Part shown: one piece after another, positions 11,101 through 23,255 of the stretch
How positions within the stretch are numbered: the first letter of the stretch is position 1
How the letters are laid out: every line of letters starts with the position of its first letter
From: Canna indica
Taxonomy: Eukaryota > Streptophyta > Magnoliopsida > Zingiberales > Cannaceae
Length of the DNA stretch: 64,000 nt
Direction: 5' to 3'
NCBI GenBank assembly: GCA_034359265.1
Contig: CP136896.1
Span: 12,865,501 to 12,929,500, forward strand
Program-made: the position numbers and the translations under genes
Notes under the pieces: generated by a model
What the model saw: only the letters and a program-made list of their open reading frames with translations
The model's database searches: none
Told to the model about the DNA's origin: nothing

Positions 11101-14100
11101 GCCGGAGTTCATCGCCGGAGTGGAGCAACCGCAGGTAGGAGGGTTCTATGTTTGGAGTCCAGAGGCAGCCGCCAACCTTTAGGCCTTAAGGATTAGGGTT
11201 TTCTATCCTTTACCCTTTTCAGAAAATTACAAAAACACCCTTCCTTTAAGAAAAAAATATGTAAAAGGTGCCATTTCCGCCATGGCGGATTGCGGGCGCC
11301 ATAAAACGCCACGCAAAAACCATGGCGTTGTGGTTTCTGCGTGGCGGTTTCTCTAAAATCCGCCACGCCAGGGCGCCATGGCGGAAATTTGACAACACTG
11401 CTTTTAATAACATCAAAATTTTACTAACCTAACATAAAATATTTTTAATTAATAAAAAATATCAAACAATTACTTTTATAATTGTTTTACAAGTTTCTAT
11501 ATTATGAAAATACTACAAATTAACTTATTTATACTAATTTAAGTAATTTACTTTATTTAAAAGAGTGCTTCTATAATAATTAAAAATAAGTAATTAAATT
11601 AAAGTTAACATAAGAAATTTAATTAATACTAACTTATGTAATTTAATTTAATTTAATTTAAACAATCTAAAAAATTAACATAACTAAAAATATTACATTT
11701 TTTGTTTTATGTCCTTATCAATAAAAAACGAAGTAACTTAATTTATAATATAATTTAATTACAATTAATTGATGTAATTAAATTAAATTAAAATTAACTA
11801 ATGCACTTTAACTTAATTAAAACTAACTTAAATGATTTAATTTAATTAAAGTTAGCTTATATAATTTCATTAAACTTAAAATATTTACCCTAACTAAAAC
11901 CAAAAATATTTATATATTTTAACAAATTGGGGTGTCAAACCATCAAATATATATAATATGTATATGTTAATAAATATATAATCTAATTATATTACATGTT
12001 GTATTAATAAACATAGGGGTGTCATTGGACACCCCTATTATATAAACAAAAAACAACATTAATAAGACGAGCAGAAATAATAAAAAAATGCATGCATGCA
12101 TGACCTATTTAACAAATAATGAGAGTACCCATTTTATATAATTAGTACCCACTGCAGAATCAAGTCATATTTTCTGATTTTCACAGTTCATTTCTGTTAT
12201 GCCCTGGGTGTATATATCTTATTCTACAGAATTTTTCTAAGTAGCCTGATAAATAGCTAGTTTGAATACAGCTAATATTTGTTCACAAGGGTAGATTTAT
12301 TCACCCTCATCTTAAGAATCCGGTATCTATGTTGAAAATAATTAATCATCCATGAGTTACATTTTCTTGAGAATGGATCTAAATTTGCTAACTTCTGTTA
12401 GACCTATTTATAAATATTGTATCTCCTTGGGACTTATTTGTAACTTTGTGTTCCTTCCACCTAGTATATATATTCTCAACCTCTTGCCAGTATCTCTGCG
12501 GAGTACTCATGTCGCCTCGAGGCCACTGAGGATGGTCAGCATCAGCAAGTTACTTCAATTGTTCATGGAGATATTTCTACTACATGCTTGTCTCACACCT
12601 CTAGCCTTCGATTCTAGACTTAGATGTCTCTGACCACATGTCTAACAACATTTCCTCTTTCTCCAGTCTTGCTACAACTACCATCCTCTATTGTTGCTCT
12701 TGTTGATGATTCCTCATCCTTAGTAAGAAGCATTGGTAGTGTGTCACCTACTGCTTGCTTACCACTTACATATGTCCTTTATTTCTTTTGAGTTTATTAT
12801 CAGTTAGTAAGCTCACCAAACAGCTATGTTGTTCTTTCACGTTTACTCCTAATTTTCTTTCTATTTAGGATTCTCGAACTAAAATAGTGATTGGCACAAG
12901 CCTAGCTATGAGTCTCGGGGGTTGTACAAGCGGGTCATTCCGCCATTTTCATTTGCCTTGGTGGCTGACACTTCTCCTCCTTTGCAAATGCACTATCATC
13001 TCGGGCATCCACATTTCTCAAACCTTAAGAAAATGCATTATGGTATTTGATATTTCTAGTCGGTCTAGTCTTGAGTGCGAGTCTTCTAAACTAGGTAAAC
13101 ATTCCTAATCTCTTTTTTCCCTCGTAGTGTTAATAAACGTGCTACTACACTTTTTTCTCTTACACTTTTTTCTCTTATTTATTCTGAGGTACGAGGCCCT
13201 AGTCGTGTTCATTCAAAACTTGTTATCGATATTGTCACTTTTATTATTCTAGAATGACATGGCTATTATTATGAAAGATCATTCTGAAAAATTCACCATC
13301 CTCCACTTTTTACGATGAGATAGAAAATTAGTTTGCCACCTCTATTCAAATACTAAGAAGTGATCATGCTAAGGAATACTTCTCCAATACCTTTCGGTCC
13401 TTTCTTTCTGCTCGTGATATTTAGTCCTCTTGTCCTCACACGCCATAACAAAATGGTCTGCTGAGCAAAAAAACCACCACTTGATTGAGGCAGCTCGGAC
13501 ATTACTGCTCGAATGAGTGTTCCATTGCAGTTTTTTAGGATGAAACTGTTCTCATCACTTCTACTTGTTAACTCATTAACATGATGCCTTCTTTCTCCGT
13601 GCATGATTAGAATACCATTCTCTTTTCCTAGGATCCTATCTATCATCTTCCTCCTTGTGTCTTTGAGTGTACTTTGTTTATCTTTTATCTATGGGTGAGG
13701 ACAAGTTGTCTCCTCGATCGGTTAAATGAGTTTTCCTTGGATACTCCAGACTTCAAAAAGGGTATTGATGTTATTCCCCTGAGTTATGTTGTGCCTATGT
13801 TCCTGCCAACGTTGTCGATGTTACCTTCCTTGAGTCCACAACTTAGTTTACTAGTGCTTCTTCCCCTCCTGAGTTGGTGGTGAGGTACTTACCTTCTTCC
13901 TTCCCCAGCTACCTCAGCCTTCCGATAGAGGATTCAGAGCCTCCACCACTTCTATAATTGTTGCCATTGTGCTCTAACTATTGTGGAGCTATTGTACTCC
14001 TCAAGACTCTGCTACTTTGCCCAATGCCGGATAGGCTCCACATTCCTTTTCTGACATTGTTCTTCCTATAGCTCTCAGGACCACCCTATCTCTTGTTTTG

Positions 14101-17100
14101 TCTCATATTCATCCTTATCTCCTGAGTATCTTACCTTTATCACTTCTTCGTTCAGCACCATTATTCCTCATACTATTTCGGAGGCAGATGAGATAACTGC
14201 CCAACACTCTAATGGCACTTGGGATCTTGTTCAACTTCCTTTGGGAAAGAATATAGTGGACTGCAAATGGATTTTCACTATTAAAACTGCTCCTGATAGT
14301 TCTGTACTTCTGTTGATCGACTTAAAGCTCGTTGGTGGCTAAGGGATCTATTGTGTGGATTATCTAGCTACTTTCCTACATGTGACTAAGATTGCATGGG
14401 TTTGGTTATATCTCACCCTAATTGTACTCTTATGTTGGCTTCTTCTTTAACTTGACATCAAGAATGCCATCCTCCATGGCGATCTTGATGAGGATGTCTA
14501 TATGGAGAAACCTTTAGGTTCGTTGCTCAAGGGAAGTCTACCCTAGTCTATAATATGAGAAGTCTTTCTATGGCCTAAAGCAACTCCCTCAAGCCTAATT
14601 TGGCAAATTCAATGTCGCTCCCACTCAGATTTTCACTTGACCTCTGGGTTTGGTAATCATGTTGAGAACATTGTTTATGTAGATGATATGATTAGTGATG
14701 AATGAGGGCATTTTTGAAGCTAAAAACCTACTTGCAAGCCTACTTGCACCAGTAGTTTCAGACTAAGGCCATGGGCGATATGAGATATTTTCTAGGCATT
14801 GAGGTTGCTAGGTCAAGGGCAGACATCTACATTTTCTAGAGAAAACATGTTCTTGACATGCTTAAGGAAGCAAGCATGCTTGGTGCTAGACAGGTGGACA
14901 CTTCTATTGATCCTAAATATGAAGTTGTTACCAGGATATGAGAAGTTGCTATATGATCCAAGATGTTATCGTAGACTGGTGGCAAATTGAATTATCTCAT
15001 TGTTACTAGGCCTGATATTTCTTGAGTCACCTTGTGAGGATCATTAGAGAGGTGCTTTGAGGATTCTATGCTACCTCAAAATAGCTCCACAAAAGGGACT
15101 CTTTTATTATGACAAAGATCACCTTCACGTGGTTGGATATACTAATGTCGATTGGGCAAAAGTCTCTATTGACCGACGGTCTACATCAGGATATTGTAAT
15201 GCTAGGTGAAAACTTAACCTCATAGAAAATCAAGAAGTAAATTATGATTACAAGATCTAATGCAGAAGCATAATATGGAGCTATGGCTCTTACAGCGCAA
15301 GAATTGATTGGCTAACACAACCAATGACTCAGCTAGACTTTCCGCAAAGCCAACCAATGAAGCCATATTGTGACAATCAAGCTGCACATTGCCTCCAATC
15401 CTATGTTCCATGAGAGGACGAAACACATGGAAATTGAGTGTCACTTCATCAATGAGGGTGCAGCTCAAGAATTGTTAGTTCCAATTACCAATTAGTTGGT
15501 TTCTTATCAAAGCCATTGAGACTTGAGAGGTCCAAGAGTTGAGTATATTTGTAGCAATCTAGGGTTGTAGGATATCTTTGACCAAAATTGAGAAGTGTTA
15601 GAGGACCTATTTAAAATATTGTATCTTCTGGGTACCTATAACTTTGTATTCTTTTCGCTTAGTATATATTCTTTGGTACAGAGGGGCTAATGACAATACT
15701 TTTCTACCTCACAACTCTTCTCACAACTTTATTAGAAAATCTTGCACCATGATATGTAAGCAAATCTATACCATATTGAGATAACCATGCTATAAGAATC
15801 TCATTGTGCAACCAGATGAAAAGGCAAAAACTTACACATTACCATGTGGTAAGCACGAGTAACAAGTACAAACAACACGACATAGTCTAGTTTAGAAAAT
15901 CATGACATGAAAGCTTTGATTGAGAATTTCAAATGAAATAGCATCTAATTTCTCCTTGAGATGAATATTCCTTGCAACCCACAAGCCCGAAGATCCGAAA
16001 AATGTGGCAAATAAACTATCACTGATGCTTTCATTATCAATTACATTAGTCCTGCTGCTATAAGCTCTACATATGGAAATTGAACTTTCATAGATGCCAG
16101 ATTGCCAGATGCAGTTAAAGATACAATTTATTTGTGTCAACATATCAATTCCTTAGCCCTCAATAACTGTATATTGTTGTAAAGTTTGGGCATTTAGTAT
16201 CCAATCATAAAAGATCTGGATGTATTGGCCAAACACTTTTCAATTTGATATCCATCTAGAGAGAAACAAATATTTCATATGAAGGAGAACTTTTATCTCA
16301 ATACTTTGCCACAACATCAATGTATCTGAATCTAATGAAATTTTTGACAAATGATTGTCAAATGCAAACCATACACATTCGTTGCCATAATCAGTAAAGC
16401 TACCTAATTAAATTCCTTTCCAATCCTTGTATATAGGGCACATTTTGTTCCCGTAAATAGATTGGTTGCAATTGCATTTGTAGCAAGCAGCTTACTTGTG
16501 GATGTATGTTTGCCCGCAAACTACAAATAGCTCATGAGTTGTAAACCCTCTTGCAACCAAACCTTAGATGATGAAAGTGGTTGAACATGCCACACTAGCA
16601 GCCTTTGAATATAATAAAAAATATAAATTATAAATTAAACAAAATACCCAATCATTAACAAGTTGTCAACAGAGTATGTTTATTTGGAACAAACTATTTA
16701 GATCCTTTTCTCCTAGTTGATCCAACATTTTGGATCAACGTCTTCATCTTCAAACCAAGTTGGTAAGTTTGTATGGGATAATAGTATTATTCTTCATAAA
16801 AATGAGATTAATCATAGGAAAACAATGGAACCTATAACAATTTAGGTCCCTCAGTGAATTGTACAAGAAATCATAGCTGAAAGCCCGAAACAACACACCT
16901 GAAGAAAGCCATCCATCTGTATAGCTATCAGTCAAACTGTACAAATCATTCCAGAGTTTAATCTTATGCTCGTCAAGTACCTTATGTAAACCCTGTATTG
17001 AGCAAGAATATAGGATCAGATGCATAGGGATCTACTGTCCAAGAAAACAAGGGAAAGACAGTTACATATGTTAATAGGTTAGGAATTCAGAATGTGCAGA

Positions 17101-20100
17101 AGCATTATGTTTTGTTGGTATCATTTGCAATAAAGTAATGAGCATTGAGTAGTCCGAAATAAGGAACTAAGACCATAGAAACTCATTCAATTCAATTCTG
17201 AAGCTTAATCAAATTAGGGCATCATCTTGTTAGGGAATGCACAACCTTCATAAGATCCCATTTCCTCTATCTACATTATTCAAAAGTTCCTTTATTCTGT
17301 GGACAAAAGCAATATGCATTAGGCGCTTCGTTGAAAAATTTGAAAGTTGGAAAAGATCCAAAGTTATAAAGTAGCAGGGATGCCAAACAACCAAATATGT
17401 CTTTTAGTAAAATGGAAACATGAGACATCTAAATACATATTGCAAAGCTATATAACATACTAGGTTGCGTGAATAAAAAATATACAATTGTATAGTTGGA
17501 CAGAAAAAATGTATAGGTTGACATGGAAAGTAACTTTCTGCAGAAAGTTGTAATCTCATGAATTAACTTCTCACATGTATTTCCCACGAAGTACCAAAAA
17601 AGTGTTTGGTTAACAAGAAGTTAATTCTAAGTTTAACTTCCCATCTACAACATGTTTGGTTGACATGGGTACTTCCCACAATGTACACATCAAATGACCA
17701 ATATAGTTTTTTTATAAATTAGTATTTTAATTTTTATATATTAGTATATGTGGACAAATTAAATTTTATTTGTAAATTAATATTTTAACGTATATATGTA
17801 AATTGTAAAATATAATTTAATTATTTCATATATAATTAATATAATATATCATTTATTATATAGCAAATTTAATTATTATTTGTAGTTAATATAAAAAAAT
17901 TACATATTTTGCCAAAAAATAAATTAGAATAAAAACATAGGTCAAGTATTCATGGATTATCTAATCTTGCAGTGTTAAAGAAAGAAAGGGTGAGTCAGTG
18001 CACCAAGCAATCCCACTTTTGTGGGCTCTGGTAAGGATTGATGTACGCAGCCTTTCCCATGCTTTTTGTGGAAAGACCGTTTTCGTGGCTTGAACTCATG
18101 ACCTTCAAGTCACAAGTGGATAACTTTACCATTACGCCAACTCACCCTTTCTAATAATCTCATAATATTGACAACATAAATTATAAATTCAACATTAAAT
18201 GCAAATGTGAGGATAAAACTATCTTTCTTTTTCAAATACAATGCAGGAATCAACTTACCTAGGTCCCGCTAGGTAAGTAACTTTGTGCATTTTGCAGAAA
18301 GTTGCACTTCCTAAGGAAGTTGTACTTCTTGCATTATGTCAACCAAACCAAACAAGGACTCTGTTGGCTCCTTACTCGGAAGTATAATTTTCTGCAAGAA
18401 GTTGTGTCAACCAAATGAGGCCTTAGTTTGATATGGGGAGCTAGTGGAGGTTATGTTGACTAAAATGACTTGATGGATATTATTACCATCAACTTTAGCT
18501 TAAGCAATTTTAATTAAGTTAATGGTTCGAACCTATGAAGTTGATGAGACAATTCCTAGTCTTAGACATGATGAGAGTACCTATCTAGGAAAAGACTACC
18601 GGGAAATGGGATGGCATGCCACTAACTAGGGTGTAAATTTTTGCTATATGTTTGACTTGACTTGGATCTTAAGGAGGACATTAAAACTTAATAAAGGTGT
18701 TGTAACACCATAGTTTAGTCCCACATGGAGAGTTCAAAGTTGGGTTGATCAATAAGATTTGATGGGTCCATTACAATCTACTTTACCTTAGATATTCTAA
18801 TTATGCCAATTTGTTTAGGACTGTGAAGTTGATAGACTACTTATCCAATGAGCACGTTGTAACAAAAGAAGTTAATAGACATTAAAGAATGTGAAACAAT
18901 ATCGAGAGCCCATTATAGGAACTCAAAACTTGAAGGGCCAAAATAACACTTTACGGGATATGTTTGAATCATTGTATATTCCTATTTTAAAGACATCGGG
19001 AACATATACAAGACAAACAGTGAGTTCATGGTCAGCATTCTAGAGTGGTGAAGTTGATCCAAATGATTAGATAGGTTTGCAGGAAAAGAGGGAAGTAGGT
19101 ATGATAAGCATTCTGATAAAGTTCCTAATAAAAGAAATGTACAAACTACAAAGCACTCCAAATGCCACATTTTCCATATTACCTTGTTATTTACTTACCT
19201 TCTATTTGTCAGAAATATACAATGAAATTTGACATGCAGAAAGCCATTGTAGCTGCAAGAATGACTCTTACAGTTTTTTATGAATAAAGACTGACAAATA
19301 AAAGCTAACTTCCAGTAACACCTGTGAATACTTCTCTGCTATGATGCGATGCCGATATGCAAGTTTCCTTTTATTGGGATCATCATAAGGAGAACTAAGT
19401 CCATCATTTTTGAAATCATAATTTGAAAGGTCTCTTCCATCATCATATTCGCTCAAAGCATCAAGAAATGGCTCATTGTAGTTCTCAATCTGCATGGTTG
19501 AAAAGGAATATCAGTAACAGAAACATATAGATATTGTCATTAAAGCTAATGTTAGTAGATATTTGGTCATTAGTAGATACAATTGTTAGGTCATTGATCT
19601 GAGAATTGGTAACTTAAAGCTAATCTTAAGATTGCTAAGAATGATTTATACAAAAGGAGACATGCTGCTATGCAATTAAAGCTACATATAAAACTAGAAA
19701 CTTTGTCATCATCAACTAGACAACTACTAGACCAGTTCTCGAGTGTGATCGCTGTTCCAACATTCCATCAACATGTTGCTGGCTGCTAATAGCACTCAGC
19801 ATCACAATAAGTTAAATGTAGGATGTTGTCCAACCTACAGGAAGGTTAGCCAGAGACAGCAAGATCTATATAACACCACAAAACAAAGAAAAATATAACT
19901 GGGTCAGTTCTTGATGAACAAACCTGTTCATAGAAGAAAAAATCATCAGAAAGTTGAAGAATATGGTTCTCCCAATGCTTCCCAATCTCAAAACATTTTC
20001 TTGTATCCTTCAAACCATTGAAGACTCCTGCATATGTTCCATCCAACAAAGACTTCAACAATATAAGTGTCTCATCCATGTCCCATATGTAGACTGTCGT

Positions 20101-20184
20101 GGGCTTGGATGTCTTAGAGCTTTTTGAGTCTTGTAATATAACTTTAGGTTCTCTATCCACTATCTCAGCCATTCTAGTTACCAA
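8186..20184 (-). CDS. EYA: Eyes absent homologue, HAD-type protein tyrosine phosphatase
   Basis: Five exons on the minus strand join in phase: 20184-19924, 19489-19322, 16992-16899, 10040-9849, 8451-8186, giving 326 aa from the first ATG in the first recognised exon. Residues 31-40, [10 protein letters not shown], carry the HAD nucleophile pair D35/D37 (DxDxT). [27 protein letters not shown] and [15 protein letters not shown] follow, then VTSGSLIP (213-220, motif II Thr/Ser) and [13 protein letters not shown] (266-278), the acidic motif. Plant EYA proteins consist only of this phosphatase domain and act on phosphotyrosine; the animal transactivation region is absent, as here. All introns have GT-AG ends. 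The true N-terminus is uncertain: an upstream 5' exon may exist (see 21531-21561), and MAEIVD (20172) is an alternative start. Introns 2 and 3 (2.3 kb and 6.9 kb) are filled with transposons, yet the coding exons are unbroken. Confidence 0.93.
10480..11400. mobile_element. Non-autonomous hAT-like element (921 bp) in EYA intron
   Basis: Ends CAGTGTTATTAA...TTTGACAACACTG, that is CAGTGTTR inverted termini, with 8-bp duplications CTTTTAAT at 10472-10479 and 11401-11408. The 8-bp duplication points to hAT. The sub-terminal regions are packed with GGCGGAT/ATGGCGG units in inverted arrangement (10495-10575 and 11270-11390). It contains no transposase; the open frames on its minus strand are low-complexity. 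Confidence 0.85.
11401..12395. other. AT-rich EYA intron sequence
   Basis: Long runs of TTAATTAAATT-type text. The only structure is a perfect hairpin at about 12013-12038 (ATAGGGGTGTC, 4-base loop, exact reverse complement). The motif TAGGGGTG recurs at about 10111, so these may be ends of an older element around the 10480-11400 insertion. No coding signal. Confidence 0.45.
12396..15720 (+). mobile_element. Ty1/copia LTR retrotransposon, heavily degraded
   Basis: Short LTR-like repeats begin TGTTAGA at 12396 and at 15596 and share about 80 bp (CCTATTTA-AAATATTGTATCT..., TAGTATATATTCT). Between them, in several frames, are copia landmarks in the correct order: [13 protein letters not shown] (about 12995-13035) and [12 protein letters not shown] (about 13068) of the GAG-pre-integrase domain; integrase remnants (13180-13650); RT with [10 protein letters not shown] (about 14260), [17 protein letters not shown] (about 14462) and YVDDM (about 14679); RNase H with [16 protein letters not shown] (about 15150); and ECHFINEG near 15440. 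Frames are broken throughout. LTR outer ends are not resolved. It lies antisense to EYA in its third intron. Confidence 0.8.
15721..16898. other. EYA intron sequence without recognised features
   Basis: No conserved peptide or terminal repeat seen. Short open frames (for example 15892-16143, minus) do not fit EYA, whose exons join without them. Confidence 0.5.
17512..18424. mobile_element. Inverted-repeat MITE-like element in EYA intron
   Basis: GGTTGACATGG...CTTTCTGCAGAAAGTTG near 17515 is matched in inverse by TTTTCTGCAAGAAGTTGTGTCAACC ending near 18415; further AAGTTAACTTCC- and TTTGGTTGACA-type blocks repeat in both orientations inside. This is the layout of a foldback or MITE element. 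I could not fix the ends or a target duplication. An Au-type SINE is inserted within it. Confidence 0.5.
17980..18152 (-). mobile_element. Au-type SINE (tRNA-derived)
   Basis: Read on the minus strand it begins GAGTTGGCGTAATGGTAAAG (RNA polymerase III box A region), has GGTCATGAGTTCAAGCC (box B), then AAGGCTGCGTACA and ends GTGCACTGACTCACCC followed by TTTCTTTC. The order and wording match the widespread plant Au SINE. It would be transcribed by Pol III and mobilised by LINE enzymes. A clean target duplication was not found. Confidence 0.85.
18425..19321. other. EYA intron sequence, unclassified
   Basis: No coding support. Contains GTTGTAACACCATAG...TAGTCCCACATGG near 18700-18730, a phrase of the kind seen in small LTR-type repeats, but no paired copy is visible. 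Confidence 0.4.
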
Positions 20185-20259
20185 TTTTGCTGTTGTAAGA
20201 CATGCAGATGCCCATTCAACAACAATAATAGAGAAGTAACATGATCAAATTATAGAAGT

Positions 20260-21530
20260 AGCCTGAGGTTAAAATGAACAATTAGAAGAACCACTTGGAG
20301 TTGGCCAAAGCATGAAAACATTTAAATATTTTAATTAGCTAGAAAATGATATTATCTCCTTTTGTTATTTACATTAAATGTGTATAGCATGGTTTAAAAT
20401 GTAGTACCAATACCAGTATAGTATTGTACTGACTGGTACAAACTCGCCCATACTAGCCTGTACCAGATATTTTCTTTCTTTTTTTTCAATTTAAGCTTCA
20501 AATGCATAATTTTTATCATTGAAATGATAAAAAAAACACACATAACCCACAAATTCATGACAAAAAAACACATGTAAACTTCTCAACTATTCTCCAATAC
20601 ATTAAACAAATGATTTTAATCTTCAAGTTCAATTAAAAAAATACAAATTTATACCTAAAAAGATGAACTTTAAGAAAGTGGAGAGAATGAGAATGATTTG
20701 AGATAGTATGAGAGCTAAAGTGTGAGTGAGGGGTAGATGAGAGGGTTCGAGGATTTTATATATCCCCAAAACCATAAAAAACCAGCTTTAATGCCTCAAA
20801 GAGCCATTTGAAGCCGGTACAAAAAATGCATGCGGAATTTTTGAAAAATCGGTAGATACTTGGCGTACGGTATTTAATTTTTCTGATTTTTCAAGATGCA
20901 GAGCTTCTTTCCTAGGAATTTTATATGAATATTATATAACACATGTTCATTAAATGATTAAATTATAAAATTCCTTTTTCTTTTGGGCACATATATTTAT
21001 GCAGGGCCTCATCACAAAACCCCTCTTTTTTATTTTCTTAACACGAAAGTAAATCAGTCATTCTAAGTCCATTCGTTCATAATTCAGTTGTAGTTAGCAC
21101 CAGATAAGGTAATTTGGACAATTCATACAATTTAACTTATTTATTCACTAAAGAACACTGATCTGACAATTTCTCGAAGATCAAACGAAACGATCTTTTA
21201 AATTCAATGCAATCCTTCGTAACATCAAAGGAGAGAAAAAACTGCAATTGAGTATGATTAGAGAAAAGATGGCACAATAATCATAGAGCAAGTAATGTAC
21301 AATCCACAAAAAGCAAACAACAAAAACCAAGAAAAATATCCGATCGATTGGTTGCAAAACAGATAAAGATTTGCTTTTCGCGGCCAAAAGAAAAAATGAA
21401 AGGGCGTATAAATCTGGGGGACAAGAATCGCGCACCCTTAATCCAGATCTTTCTCCGCTTGCTGGTTTCATCAATCGACGGATTCCTAATCCTTGAGACC
21501 GCGCGTCGACGCCGGGGAGTACTCTAATAC
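20260..21530. other. EYA 5' region, no clear gene
   Basis: AT-rich sequence upstream of the first recognised EYA exon. A repeat-like stretch at 20390-20890 has several GGTAC/GTACC words and a T-rich core but no resolved termini. The block 21400-21570 is GC-richer and probably holds the 5' UTR and possible first exon of EYA. Confidence 0.4.
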
Positions 21531-21561
21531 TAGCTTCCGCAGTCCCGGCGTGCGGATCCAC
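21531..21561 (-). CDS. Possible first coding exon of EYA
   Basis: A GC-richer open frame on the minus strand starts MDPHAGTAEA at 21561. A GTATTA donor after 31 nt would leave phase 1 and could join an acceptor ACAACAG at about 20208, in phase with [11 protein letters not shown] of the EYA frame, adding a short N-terminus. Nothing in the peptide itself is diagnostic. A transcript would settle it. Confidence 0.25.
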
Positions 21562-21873
21562 TGCACTACAGGAAACATCGTTGGATTTATCGACTACACG
21601 TGGCAGGCTTTTAACTCAACGAATTCTTAGTCACTCGTCTACCGGACTTTTAACTGGAGACAACGGTGGACCCACAAATAGGTCCAATCGCAAGGCTGGA
21701 AAATGAGGGGGGTTTGTACGGAAGTCCATCGATGACGATAGGATGCGTGAACGGGTGAAGCCCGGTAGGGTTTTAAATCGATGAGATCATATTGAACATA
21801 GTTGGATTTCATTTTGAGTTTTGACAATCAAGTCAAACCAAAACGATTCAAATTTTGTTTCAGCAGTATTTAA

Positions 21874-22400
21874 TAGGGCTGTTCACGGATTGATCAGGTC
21901 GGGTTTGAAGAAAAAATTGGCTCGACTCCACCAAGTAATCGGATCGGATCATATCAGATCGGATTCAGATTTTTTATCTTCAAATCCGACCCGACCCGCC
22001 CTAAATCGGGTCGAGTCGGGTAGTCATATTTATTTATTTAACAAAAATGAATATACAAATATTTTTTAAAAAATAAAATGTGTCTCGAGGAGACATGGGT
22101 CGCGCACCGCGTCTCCTCGCGCCGCGTCTCCTCTAGACATATTTTAATTTTTAAAAAAATATTTGTATATACGCCCGCGTCTTCTAGAGACAATTTATAA
22201 TTTATATATATATATATATATTGAGTCATCAAGTTGGGTCGGTTCTAAATATTGAAATCCAAAATTCGACCAAATTATGGTCAGATTTGATTAAATTAAA
22301 TTCGACCCGGCCCAATTACCCAATCGGACCCGACCCAATTGATTGGGTCTGGTCAGATACTCGGGTTTATTGGATCAATTCGACCCAATGAACACTCCTA
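21874..22400. mobile_element. hAT-like MITE (527 bp)
   Basis: Inverted ends TAGGGCTGTTCACGG / TAGGAGTGTTCATTGG and near-perfect 8-bp duplications GTATTTAA (21866-21873) and GTATTTAT (22401-22408). No coding capacity. Internally it holds a long hairpin (22050-22170), and both ends are rich in GACCCGACCC words. Confidence 0.8.
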
Positions 22401-22913
22401 GTATTTATTGGTGTTTTTGATGAAAAAATTAAATCTGATCATGCTTGTGGGAAAATGATTTCCGAAGACATTTTCTCATTTTACATTGTTTGGTTTTAAA
22501 TACTTAATTAATGAAAAAATATTTTTGATCAAAGTAAAAAAAAATAAAAATAAAAAAATATATTTTTTTTTTTGCAAAGAGGCAGAGGAAGATATTTTCT
22601 GCATATAAAAAATATAATTATATATTTTGTTATAATGTATTATAGAAACAGTAATTTTCCGGAACCAGAATTTCCTCAATGGAAATTCCCGATTTCGGAT
22701 AAGGGAATCCTAAATTCCCAGAACCGGAATGCATCTTTTTAAAACCCCAAAATATCCTCAATTTAACCGGTAAGCAACAGGTAGTAAAAAAATGAACAGT
22801 GAAAAATGAAACTGGGCAACCCGGTTACCCAGTCACAGAAGCATGTAATATTTCCACCACCTCTCTCATCGTTGCATTTGGTATACTTCCCTAGTTTTAT
22901 TTTCGTCACGAAA

Positions 22914-23255
22914 GCATGTCGATTAATGCCCCGTCATTTGTTCGGCGGTGAATGTTTCTGTGCTTCTGGTGAAATTCTAGAAGCCCTCCGTCATCTGCAC
23001 TCTCTCCGTCATCGATAGAAAGTACTGCCCCGTCATCTGTTCGACGGTGAATGTTCCTGTGCTTCTGGTGAAATTGTAGAAGCCCTCCGTCATCTGCACT
23101 CTCTCCGTCATCGACAGGAAGTACCACCTCGTCATCTGTTTGACGGTGAATGTTCCTGTGCTTCTGGTGCTTCTAGTGAAATTGTAGAAGCCCTCCGTCA
23201 TCTGCACTCTCTCTGTCATCTGCACTCTATCCGTCATCGACAGGAAGCTCCTTGT
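22914..23255. repeat. Tandem repeat of about 112 bp, three copies
   Basis: Units run from CCCCGTCATCTGTTCGACGGTG through CTTCTGGTGAAATT..AGAAGCCC to CTCTCCGTCATCGA. Copies start near 22929, 23030 and 23126; the last has internal small duplications (CTTCTGGTGCTTCTAGTG; CTCTCTGTCATCTGCA). They make long artefactual open frames on the minus strand with DDGESADDGG-like periodicity. Confidence 0.85.

Noticed and set aside
10792..11112. Minus-strand frame of 106 codons, Phe/Ser-rich
   Set aside because: Low-complexity translation of A-rich DNA inside a non-autonomous transposon.
15892..16143. Minus-strand frame of 83 codons as an extra EYA exon
   Set aside because: EYA exons on either side already join in phase and the peptide does not match the family.
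18000..18150. tRNA gene suggested by box A and box B words
   Set aside because: The downstream text matches the Au SINE body, and the tRNA-like part does not form a proper cloverleaf.
22906..23237. Minus-strand frames with DDGESADDGG-like repeats
   Set aside because: They are the translation of a 112-bp DNA tandem repeat in two frames, not a protein gene.
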